Shown piece after piece: positions 9,601-15,603 of a DNA stretch of 22,170 nucleotides. The DNA lies in contig NW_003149268.1 in assembly GCF_000003605.2 (NCBI RefSeq), forward strand, positions 348,380 to 370,549. The letters run 5' to 3'. Origin of the DNA: Saccoglossus kowalevskii. Its lineage: Eukaryota; Hemichordata; Enteropneusta; Harrimaniidae. The notes beneath the pieces were generated by a model that was not told where the DNA came from, made no database searches, and saw only the letters and a list, made by a program, of their open reading frames with translations. The translations under genes and the position numbers were made by a program. The number at the start of each line of letters is the position of its first letter. The first letter of the stretch is position 1.

Positions 9601-11700
9601 GCATCATTTCAGAGAAACAAATCTCGTCAACAAAGAATGTTATGTAACCATTTATAATACAATACTATTTCAATTGATTATTATTTAGTTATATTATACA
9701 CTTATTATATTGTTATCAGTTCCCGTCTAGCATAATGTCTAGTAAGCACAAAATGATAAAAGGAATTCATGTGAATGTCATCTGAGACATGCTGAACTCA
9801 GTATGGGTATACAAAACAAACATGCTTGAATGCTCTAACTACAAGTTAATATCATACTATTGTGCACCCAATAAAAAAGGAATTATTTTTCTCCAAATAT
9901 TTAATTAAAGCAGCCATATTGAACTGTTCAGAAATGTTACCATAGTAACTGCACCTATCTAGATTTGTGGGCCTATTAATAATCCATAACCATAATCTTG
10001 ATCAAATAAATAAAATAAAGCATCTTACTTTTGCCAGTGGTACTGATGGATCACTATATTTGAGGTCAGTTGCTGCTTTTTCATATTCTGGGGCCAACTT
10101 TTTGCAGTGACCGCACCTGTGAAAAAAAATGAAGAACAAATTCACTGAAATGCAATGTTTTTATTCATCAGGTTACAGTTTTTATATTGTTGTCACTTTC
10201 TTAATTGAAATTATAGGTTAATCTGGGTGATAGTATGGTGGTTAGGGTGTTCACATCAGGGAGGTTTTGGGTTTGATTCCCAGAGCCGACTTCACTCTTA
10301 TATAAATCAGAATACAGTCTGCCCTGCCTTCCAAATACACGGTACAAGGTTTAGAAGACTGGGTTGCACTGCACGCATGCACTTACAATTAACATCCACG
10401 TCAAAAAATCTCAGAAAAGACATCAGTGACTTCAATGTCCAGAAATGTCTACAAAATTGTTGAGAAAAAAGATGAGCAATTATTTTCTGGCAACATTTTG
10501 CAGATTCTTATTTTTGTTTAATAATTTTGAATGTTATTATGAAAGGAGACACAAGCTGACTTTGGCATTCATGATGAATTAATTACAAGAACCTGCAGGC
10601 TTCAAAATTCAATGAAATTGAATTGAATCTACGTCTTTGTTATGTACACATGTACAATCATATTGAAGAAAATGAAACCTTTGTTCATATAGTATACAAG
10701 TTTTAAAAAAAATAATTTTTTTTAAAATAAACTACTAGTACTCTTTGTGCAACAAACTGAAATGAGATGTTTTCATTGGCTGACTGAGTAACATTGGGAC
10801 ATTTTCGCTAACTTTGTTGCATACTGTGCTTGTTAAATTTATAGATACTTATAAGATTAAGGAATGCCTTTGTTGGGGGCAAGAGTATATATGAATTATT
10901 GATATAATTTATTGACACAAATGTGCATTTAAAGATCTATATATCGACAATTTATTCAGTGGAATAGAATAGAATTACAGATAACATTAAAAATTATATT
11001 TTTAAGATAATATTTCTTCTCAAAAGTTGCGTGCATTTCTGTTTTACAATATTTATAATTAAATAATATTAATATACATATGCATGCAAAGCACAAGAAT
11101 TCTGTGAAACACGGGGGCACTCAAATACGAAAGTTATACACGATGTTGCCGTAGCCAAAAAATTCCCTAGATACAAGTCAACTGGATTGAGACCCGGAAA
11201 TGACGTCCTTTTACGGTCAGACCAAAATTTCCTTAGAACAAGGACCATGTTGCAAATTCTCGGGAATCATCAGACCTCTATTACAAACATCATAATTGTT
11301 ATATTTGAAAAACGTTTACCAATAGCATTTCAGACAAGAACAAGTCCAACTGCAAAGACTGAAAACTTCATTACAACTATTATGACACCAGTTTAAATTA
11401 CGGACAATTTCATGTACATTTCTAATTTGAGGCGCCCATCGAGTAGTTTGGAATATTTACAAAAAATAATAATAATTACAATCAATAAACATGGAAATCA
11501 CGTGCGGTAGATTAATAATATTATAATTGTATAATAGATTGGATAACGACTTAGCACTTGACTTACCATGGTGCAAAGAATTCAACCAATATTATATCTT
11601 GTTCGGCGACAGTGTCTTCAAAATCGTCGTCTGTTAACTCAAGGACATCACTCGCCAATGCCAGCCCCACAAGGAGCGCAAATGAGAGAAATTTTTGCAT
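461..11700 (-). CDS. PDIA3: Protein disulfide isomerase A3 (ERp57), complete 12-exon gene
   Basis: ER-lumenal thiol oxidoreductase that, with calnexin and calreticulin, forms and reshuffles disulfides in new glycoproteins. Twelve exons (1: 11700-11567; 2: 10116-10029; 3: 7749-7635; 4: 6929-6698; 5: 6107-5991; 6: 5047-4947; 7: 4681-4660; 8: 3389-3213; 9: 2758-2650; 10: 1556-1428; 11: 984-905; 12: 614-461) all have GT..AG borders and matching phases, giving 485 residues (human about 505). Visible: signal peptide 1-16 (cleavage after ALA), a domain with CGHC 46-49 and cis-Pro 93, the extra Cys77/Cys84 pair typical of ERp57, redox-inactive b and b' domains, a' domain with CGHC 392-395 and cis-Pro 437, and a basic tail ending KEEL. 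The NYWRNR and KSEPIPES motifs separate PDIA3 from PDIA1. The start at 11700 is chosen because it begins the signal peptide and has A at -3; the frame stays open upstream but through promoter sequence. Confidence 0.96.
905..984 (-). CDS. PDIA3: PDIA3 exon 11: a' domain
   Basis: Encodes residues 409-434 ([21 protein letters not shown]). Lys419 is the buried lysine paired with the active-site Glu, and MDATANDVP is a family hallmark. Acceptor CTTGTAG, donor GTAAGA, phase 2. Confidence 0.95.
1428..1556 (-). CDS. PDIA3: PDIA3 exon 10: second CGHC active site
   Basis: Encodes residues 366-408, with [19 protein letters not shown] giving Cys392 and Cys395 of the a' active site. In contrast to the a domain, the intron does not split this motif. 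Acceptor TTTCAG, donor GTAATA, phase 0. Confidence 0.96.
1890..2202. mobile_element. MITE-like element with CAGGG termini
   Basis: A 313-base block in PDIA3 intron 9, clearly GC-richer than its surroundings. It begins CAGGGATTTTTTTAAA and ends with the near-exact inverse (reverse complement CAGGGTTTTTTTTAGA). Flanks share AACAG on both sides, which may be what remains of a target duplication. CAGGG-type ends are typical of hAT-like nonautonomous elements, but the superfamily is an inference. ORFs inside it look incidental. Confidence 0.6.
2650..2758 (-). CDS. PDIA3: PDIA3 exon 9: b'-a' linker
   Basis: Encodes residues 330-365 with the helix [16 protein letters not shown], then the linker [14 protein letters not shown] that joins b' to the catalytic a' domain. 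This linker is almost identical in vertebrate PDIA3. Acceptor CCACAG, donor GTAAGA, phase 0. Confidence 0.95.
3213..3389 (-). CDS. PDIA3: PDIA3 exon 8: rest of b' domain
   Basis: Encodes residues 271-328, starting [20 protein letters not shown] and ending MQADF. Acceptor TCTGCAG, donor GTAAGT, phase 2. The LPVVAI strand and the MQ-DFTRDGK junction match ERp57. Confidence 0.94.
3435..3609. mobile_element. MITE-like element with inverted ends
   Basis: The left arm (3435-3463) and the reverse complement of the right arm (3580-3609) share CAAAACTG and TACATGATAA-ATTTATCTG with few mismatches and a 2-base gap. They enclose about 115 bases rich in CAGATCTGATCAG-like palindromes. The 175-base, noncoding, inverted-repeat layout is that of a MITE. 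No clear target duplication was seen; the left arm is itself partly duplicated (GATTTCAAAACTGTACA twice, 3414-3447). Confidence 0.6.
3796..3918. repeat. 41-bp tandem repeat, three copies
   Basis: Three head-to-tail units with a period of exactly 41 bases, starting at 3796, 3837 and 3878, in PDIA3 intron 7. Each contains ATGCATTCTGACCAATAGCA. Units differ by about one base (GGCAGT versus GGAAGT), so the array is young. Confidence 0.93.
4660..4681 (-). CDS. PDIA3: PDIA3 exon 7: 22-nt microexon
   Basis: A 22-nt exon between CATTTCAG and GTGAGA that supplies the b' motif G-TNYWRN-R (residues 263-270, first and last codons split). It is certain because only its inclusion restores frame between exons 6 and 8 and yields the conserved NYWRNR motif of ERp57. 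Its length is not a multiple of three, so skipping would shift the frame. Confidence 0.92.
4947..5047 (-). CDS. PDIA3: PDIA3 exon 6: b' domain
   Basis: Encodes residues 230-262, including GHMTPDN and [13 protein letters not shown]. The terminal Lys262 aligns with human Lys274, one of the residues reported to contact the calnexin P-domain. Acceptor TTTTCAG, donor GTAAGG, phase 1. Confidence 0.93.
5193..5480 (-). other. Unexplained 95-codon ORF in PDIA3 intron 5
   Basis: An ATG-to-stop ORF on the same strand as PDIA3 but inside intron 5. The predicted peptide has five cysteines clustered in the middle ([11 protein letters not shown] region) and no recognised domain, signal peptide or splice signals clearly bounding it. 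It may be chance, a fragment of a decayed gene or transposon, or a cassette exon. It is longer than most chance ORFs in this AT-rich sequence, which is the only reason to record it. Confidence 0.2.
5991..6107 (-). CDS. PDIA3: PDIA3 exon 5: b to b' junction
   Basis: Encodes residues 191-228, with [12 protein letters not shown] followed by a Lys-rich stretch ([10 protein letters not shown]). This matches the ERp57 segment that leads into the b' domain. Acceptor TTCTCAG, donor GTACAG, phase 2. Confidence 0.93.
6698..6929 (-). CDS. PDIA3: PDIA3 exon 4: b domain
   Basis: Encodes residues 113-190: the end of the a domain (DYMKKQAGP) and most of the b domain, a thioredoxin fold without a CxxC pair. 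Acceptor TTTCTCAG, donor GTAAGA, phase 2; codon 190 is completed by exon 5 as Asn. Confidence 0.94.
7635..7749 (-). CDS. PDIA3: PDIA3 exon 3: rest of a domain
   Basis: Encodes residues 75-112, beginning [15 protein letters not shown]. Cys77 and Cys84 match the structural disulfide known in the ERp57 a domain. GYPT carries the cis-proline (Pro93) that shapes the active-site groove. Acceptor CTACAG, donor GTGAGG, phase 1. Confidence 0.95.
7750..10028. other. PDIA3 intron 2
   Basis: The longest PDIA3 intron, 2279 bases of AT-rich sequence. A short stretch near 8457-8510 (GGCTGGCTGGCAGCC then TTTTGTTTTTCACTGAA) resembles the end of the dispersed repeat at 19.4 kb. No convincing exon, RNA gene or intact element was seen. 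Confidence 0.7.
10029..10116 (-). CDS. PDIA3: PDIA3 exon 2: first CGHC active site
   Basis: The acceptor CACAG gives the G that completes Trp45, followed at once by [15 protein letters not shown] and ending VPLAK (residues 46-74). Cys46 is the nucleophilic cysteine and Cys49 the resolving one. The intron thus splits the W of the WCGHC motif. Donor GTAAGA, phase 0. Confidence 0.95.
10117..11566. other. PDIA3 intron 1
   Basis: An AT-rich intron of 1450 bases. It contains the tRNA-derived SINE near its 3' end; the rest shows no coding or structured feature beyond A/T-rich simple sequence around 10690-11060. Confidence 0.85.
10222..10430 (+). mobile_element. tRNA-derived SINE
   Basis: The head reads like a tRNA gene. 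A box-A-like TAGTATGGTGGTTAG lies at 10231-10245, and 24 bases on is a near-consensus box B GGTTTGATTCC (10270-10280) inside a T-arm-like stem TGGG/CCCA. The sequence then departs from any tRNA and continues about 150 bases as an unrelated tail (near 10290-10430). This is the RNA polymerase III promoter layout of a SINE. The cloverleaf is degraded, so it is not a working tRNA gene. The exact 3' end is uncertain, and no clear target-site duplication was seen. Confidence 0.65.
11567..11700 (-). CDS. PDIA3: PDIA3 exon 1: signal peptide and start of a domain
   Basis: Encodes residues 1-44 and the first two bases of Trp45. It contains a hydrophobic leader ([13 protein letters not shown]) and then the beta-strand reading ILVEFFAP, whose buried Glu40 is the usual proton-relay residue beside the active site. 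The donor is GTAAGT at 11566, phase 2; reading on into the intron gives an immediate TAA. Confidence 0.95.
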
Positions 11701-11716
11701 GATATTTGGTAGTGCC

Positions 11717-11945
11717 TGCAACCAAAAAGACGTATGGAAAATTACTCTTGTTCTTTTAGTAGCTATATGTGTGCAGCATGAGCCAATCCAAAATGGCGGC
11801 GTGTCCCGTGCATCGCTGTCGGGCTCTGATTGGTCGAAACTCTGATTGAACCATTCTGGAACAGGGATCAAGACACATGTGCAGTGGCACAGATGATCTT
11901 TTCTGGGGTCTGTCCACACGTTTTCGTCCGCCTTCCGTAGCACCT
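11717..11945 (-). promoter_or_regulatory. PDIA3 promoter / 5' leader
   Basis: A locally GC-richer block upstream of the PDIA3 start. It holds a CCAAT box on the minus strand (11829-11833), another on the plus strand (11783-11787) and a YY1-type AAAATGGCGGC on the plus strand (11790-11800). No TATA box or canonical ERSE (CCAAT-N9-CCACG) was found, though PDI-family genes are often induced by the unfolded protein response. A splice-acceptor-like GGTTGCAG ends near 11717, so a noncoding first exon is possible. Confidence 0.5.
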
Positions 11946-11974
11946 ATCACCCATGGTGTGTTATACGCACACAT

Positions 11975-12375
11975 GATGTATTAGCCACTGTATATTTTAA
12001 ATAATGACGAATTCTGGTTATTATGTTGTATTTATATGTCTAGTTTTACCTCCTGGTAAACCGGAAATAAGCATGCAGGGTCAAACGGTACGCCATAAAT
12101 ATATAATAATATAATCAGTGTATAATATCAATGTGGGAATCGTGGTATTAAACTTGGATAGAGTAAACATCAATGGTATCCGAGATCGGTTATTTCTAAC
12201 TATCACATCAGCTAACAACTAACCAACAAGACTTTTTTTATGACTCGTGTTCGTATGACATTTTTGATCAAAATTGATTTAATATTATGTATAAATGGCG
12301 AAACAAACAAACTAATTATTTAATAATATGTCTCACGGTAACTGATGTGTTGTACATGCACAATGGTAGCTTTGA
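11975..12375. other. Intergenic, no feature seen
   Basis: AT-rich sequence upstream of the PDIA3 promoter block. I see no gene, RNA or repeat structure. Confidence 0.6.
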
Positions 12376-12551
12376 CAGACAGTACCTACATGTACTTTAT
12401 ATTCTTTCAAGTGGATATTTCCACAAGGTTGTAGAAAAATAATGGGGAAGAAGAGGCAATGGCAACAGGTGTTAGAAATAAAAGTAATGGGGGATAGAGA
12501 AAACGAACGGGATGCAAAGAAACGCAACTCACAATATCTAGAGTGAGTTTC
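12376..12551 (+). other. Weak charged ORF, possible gene or transposon remnant
   Basis: The frame is open from 12376, with a Met at 12442, to a stop near 12546. The part after the Met begins MGKKRQWQQVLEIK and continues rich in Glu, Asp, Lys and Arg (GDRENERDAKKRN). This Trp/Glu/Lys-rich helical composition resembles the C-terminal helix of Myb/SANT-like proteins carried by Harbinger-type transposons, but the match is only in general character and no domain is present. It may be chance. The longer minus-strand ORF over the same bases (12333-12671) looks like a low-quality shadow. Confidence 0.2.
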
Positions 12552-13212
12552 AAAGAAATTACGATGATCCGAAATACACAATGGAGCATTTTTCATTGTT
12601 TTCATAATGGGATTTAATGTTTTTATGTAACTAAATTTATAGTTTGTATTAATTATTCGAGATCCATCCACTGGCCGCCTCTATCATGCCACATGGGTAC
12701 TATGTTGTGTATTGTTAATATTTATAAGAGCAAAGTTTTGCTCCAAATTTAAATTCTGGTCGACATGTGTTATTACAACAACATATGCTCATTCCAATGA
12801 TGAAGAATATATTGTACAAATTACGCTGACCCATGTATGTATATATCTTAGATGATGTTTGGTAAAAATAACCAATACATGTAATAGGCTATGCTAAGGA
12901 AAATAGCTAAATAACAAAAAACACTCACAAAAGACGACAACCCATCCCCTTGTACAGGTGAAATTAAGGTGCCCCCCTCAGATTTTGCAGCCCACCCCAG
13001 TCGTGAAAACTGAGTCGTCCCGTAGTCGATACCTGTAAAAAATAAAATGAAATATATATAATAGTAAATATATAAATATATATAGTAATTCAAATAATGC
13101 CATATTGAAAGACGGCCTAGTTTTTTTTTCAGTACAAGTACCGAGACCGAAACGAGATATATTGAAAACGAACATGTTTAATTTTACTTGATTTCATGTT
13201 GCAGGGATATAT

Positions 13213-13245
<33 letters not shown>

Positions 13246-14087
13246 CACAGGATTCTATAAACTTTTGATATTCACTGGGTTCTAATTTAGCGTTACGGCA
13301 CCATCACCGAAATTAAATAATGAATGTCCCACTTCAGGTTAGATTTCGGATAAAGGTGGGACCACCTGAAATCCTGACGAAAACAAATATTATTAAGTGT
13401 TGTAAAATACTGATTATTACTTGTTTTTTGTTTGTTTTTAAATGTTGTTGTACCAGGTGTCAGTTCTGGACATTGAACTAATGCCACTGTTGTCTCTCCT
13501 GCCTTTTTTAATTGAAATGCAATTGCTAGTGCTAAGAACGCATTTTGTCGCAGACGCCATATTCATGCGTGAGACAAGCACATACGGACCAAGGTTTTTT
13601 CCAGAAGTCGCATTCGTTCGTGAATGAATCTCTGCCAGTGGGATTGGTCTTCCCATCGAGTCTGCGGCACACTAATCCAGGGTGGGGTCGACCCATTTGG
13701 TGTTCAGCCTAAAGTTTTAACTCGAGCCTACCGATCATGAGTCTGATGCAACTACTTCTATGTTACCGCTGAGTGATCCCCGGTTGAAAACAAATTTGCA
13801 AAATGAGGTGACATTGCTTGTTACTTTTCCAAAGATCACATTCAAACTCACTTCAAACCAGCCTTTTTAATTGCACAACATAATATATATTTTATTTCTT
13901 TCGTGATATTGCTCAATTTTGAATGTTTTGTAATATTATGTACGATTTATTTCCCTCCAGAGATGGTATGTGTAAGATTAGTATTCGTAATACTGGTTGA
14001 TACATGTAACGTCACGGCCTGTATTATCAACTCACCAGATATAGATTGTAATATAAATCAGAAGGACTGTGCCCTCTGCAATACTAG
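12549..14087. other. Intergenic, mostly unassigned
   Basis: It contains a GC-richer patch near 12942-13034 bordered on the minus strand by acceptor-like and donor-like motifs, a T-rich tract at 13208-13245, and overlapping ORFs on both strands around 13440-13660 with no recognised domain. Nothing here is secure enough to call a gene. Confidence 0.5.
13208..13245. repeat. Poly(T) tract
   Basis: Almost uninterrupted T run of about 38 bases broken by one C. It could be simple sequence or the poly(A) tail of a minus-strand retroposon; no retroposon body was recognised beside it. Confidence 0.8.
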
Positions 14088-14271
14088 TTAAAGTGCCTGT
14101 GAAATGGCTGCTATTTTCACACCTAAAATTATCCATTGATACATAAATATTATTAATTTTTATGTTTCTAAACATAAATTATTTTTTTTAAGTGAAAAAA
14201 TGCGTTTTAAACTCAGTCTACGGCAACTTTATTTTTGTGTATTTTAAAACGAGGCTCCTCATTAGCTTCTC

Positions 14272-14349
14272 ATTTGCATACAGAAATTCCCCCTGTGACG
14301 TCAGAAGGGGAAGTTGCTGTGTATCTTGCATTGCCGATACATATAAAAA
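14272..14349 (+). promoter_or_regulatory. Octamer-CRE-TATA promoter
   Basis: In order on the plus strand: octamer ATTTGCAT (14272-14279), a kappaB-like GAAATTCCCC (14283-14292), a perfect CRE TGACGTCA (14296-14303) and a TATA box TATAAAAA (14342-14349). The CRE sits at the exact centre of a 26-base dyad with TTCCCC (14287-14292) and GGGGAA (14307-14312) as outer arms. Expected transcription start is about 14372-14378, just before the ORF at 14420. Factor binding is inferred from motifs only. An alternative is that the block belongs to a repeat family. Confidence 0.55.
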
Positions 14350-14419
14350 GGCGAATTTTCTGTGCTGTTTTCTCGTCTTTGACTAAATTGCCACTTATGT
14401 ACTTGTTCGTCGTGGAAGA

Positions 14420-14572
14420 ATGGACCATAATGAACACATAGTATCAAGTTTGTTGCATCGGGTTGAGTCAGATGCGAAATATGTCCGGTCTGGTGTAGCT
14501 AGTCACCGTGGTCGTCACAGTCACCGGCGTACACTGTCGCTGGACTCCGGCATTGGACAAAATCGAATTTGA
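14420..14572 (+). CDS. Putative 50-residue protein downstream of TATA promoter
   Basis: A single-exon ORF beginning about 70 bases after the TATA box, with a strong start context (A at -3, G at +4) and AATAAA signals at 14769 and 14790, the second followed by a T/GT-rich stretch. The peptide begins MDHNEHIVSSLLHRV, has a His/Arg-rich middle (SHRGRHSHRR) and ends near RRTLSLDSGIG. That motif contains an RRxxS basophilic-kinase-type site and a DSG reminiscent of phosphodegrons. I do not recognise the family. No good splice donor lies inside the ORF. A minus-strand ORF overlaps (14468-14648), so strand choice rests on the promoter and start context. It could also be part of a decayed transposon. 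Confidence 0.4.
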   Translation: MDHNEHIVSSLLHRVESDAKYVRSGVASHRGRHSHRRTLSLDSGIGQNRI

Positions 14573-14768
14573 TGCCTGAATCGTCTTGTTATTTAACAGG
14601 TTACTAGGCATGTCACCACACTGTTTTATTTCATCGATCGTCTGAGTAAAAAAACACATTCAAAATTAAAATTAAAAAAACAACATATTTTGACATTCTA
14701 AACATTAAATTATAGTGATCACTAAAATAGAGAAATGATTAAAAAAAAACGACAAAACACAGTTACTA

Positions 14769-14795
14769 AATAAATGACTGCCGCGTGGAAATAAA
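14769..14795 (+). terminator. Candidate poly(A) signals
   Basis: AATAAA at 14769-14774 and again at 14790-14795, the second followed by TTTTTTGTAATGGGTG, a plausible downstream T/GT-rich element. They would end a transcript of about 430 bases from the promoter at 14.34 kb. Confidence 0.35.
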
Positions 14796-14799
14796 TTTT

Positions 14800-15203
14800 T
14801 TGTAATGGGTGAACGCGTTGGATAACAAAAATAATTGAGAGCGACTCACATACAGACAAATGCAGAGTGGATTTAGCGTGATTTTCATAATTATGACATC
14901 ATATTAAAAAAATACATTGACAGCCCAAGCCCGGATTCTTATTCCATAAATTATGACGCAGATCAAGCTGCAAGTAAAGGCAACAAAGGTGTGAATTCGA
15001 CATTCAACACCAAACACCGAACACTTCAGACACTTTTAGCCCGCGAAAATGAAAATAACCTAAGAGCCGCGTGATTTCCTGTTTCTCCGACGCTTCGTTT
15101 TCGCGTCATTATCAAAATTACTGTTACCTTTTACATAACACGGTTGATCTCTATAAAGCGATAATCAGGATCGCAAAAAAGTCAAATCATTTGAAACACT
15201 TAC
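14800..15203. other. Unassigned; possible THAP intron
   Basis: AT-rich sequence between the putative micro-gene and the THAP relic. It begins on the minus strand with a consensus donor GTAAGTG (15203-15197), so it may be the first intron of the broken THAP gene. No other feature seen. Confidence 0.5.
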
Positions 15204-15582
15204 TCGACGTCTCTCTTCCTTCTGAAATCCGCCTCAGTGATCATGGGCTGGTCCAGAATCTATTTTTTCGAAAACGTTTTGTATTGCGCCAGGTTTAAGT
15301 TGTCGGCGTTTCTCGTTAAAACCATGGAACTATAATAGTTCCATGTTAAAACCTAGTTGTTTTGTCATGGACAAGGATAGTTTTTCGAAAAAAGGAATTT
15401 GAGGTGAAGTCGACACTACATATGACGCTGTAAGGAGGAAGTCCACCCCAACCTTTTCTCGTTATTTTCACGGCTTTCGTCCACTGATTTCGCACCTTCG
15501 GATCGATTGGAAACGTGTAAATACTTGCACTATGACTATACACATTACTGCAACCGCCCACAACACAACGTTTAACCATCAT
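15204..15582 (-). pseudogene. Broken THAP-domain gene, first exon
   Basis: The frame from MVKRCVVGGCSN (Met at 15579; a second Met at 15582) gives a clear THAP zinc finger: Cys5, Cys10, YTFPIDP (21-27), Trp33, and ICS with Cys54. The fourth zinc ligand, normally His at C-x2-H, is Asp57 (GAC, 15411-15409). The frame then stops at 15346 inside a duplicated GGTTTTAAC. Past a palindromic insert, a shifted frame resumes GFNEKRRQLKPGAI (about 15323-15282), matching the usual THAP ending before AVPTIF. That frame stops at 15234-15236, and a consensus donor GTAAGT follows at 15203. THAP domains are DNA-binding C2CH fingers in host regulators and in P-element/Kolobok transposases; which kind this was is unclear. 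The surviving donor argues against a retrocopy. Confidence 0.75.
15315..15353. repeat. 21-bp palindrome between 9-bp direct repeats, inside THAP exon
   Basis: GTTAAAACC at 15315-15323 and again at 15345-15353 flank ATGGAACTAT-A-ATAGTTCCAT, a perfect hairpin with one base at the centre (23 bases if the adjoining C/G are counted, 15323-15345). The layout looks like a minimal foldback insertion with a target duplication, or a palindrome made by template switching during replication or repair. Confidence 0.85.
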
Positions 15583-15603
15583 AAATGTTTGTTGTGAAAA
15601 CAA

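Noticed and set aside
10224-10292. Functional tRNA gene
   Set aside because: Boxes A and B are present but the acceptor stem and anticodon arm do not pair, and a SINE-like tail follows.
10227-10463. 78-codon plus-strand ORF
   Set aside because: It lies wholly over the tRNA-derived SINE and is not a gene.
11563-11943. Extended PDIA3 N-terminus from an in-frame ATG at 11943
   Set aside because: It would bury the signal peptide 81 residues inside the protein and run through CCAAT and YY1 promoter motifs.
11717-11945. ER stress element in the PDIA3 promoter
   Set aside because: Neither CCAAT box is followed by CCACG at nine bases on either strand.
12333-12671. 112-codon minus-strand ORF
   Set aside because: Composition looks random (many Cys, Phe, His, Ser) and no domain or splice context was found.
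13438-13656. Overlapping ORFs on both strands near 13.44-13.66 kb
   Set aside because: No recognisable domain in either; the two are mutual shadows with no promoter or splice support.
14468-14648. Minus-strand ORF (TIDEIKQCGDMPSN onward) after a good acceptor, as THAP exon 2
   Set aside because: Phase fits one frame of the broken THAP exon, but that frame already has a stop, no donor follows, and the plus-strand ORF here has a better start and promoter. It remains possible.
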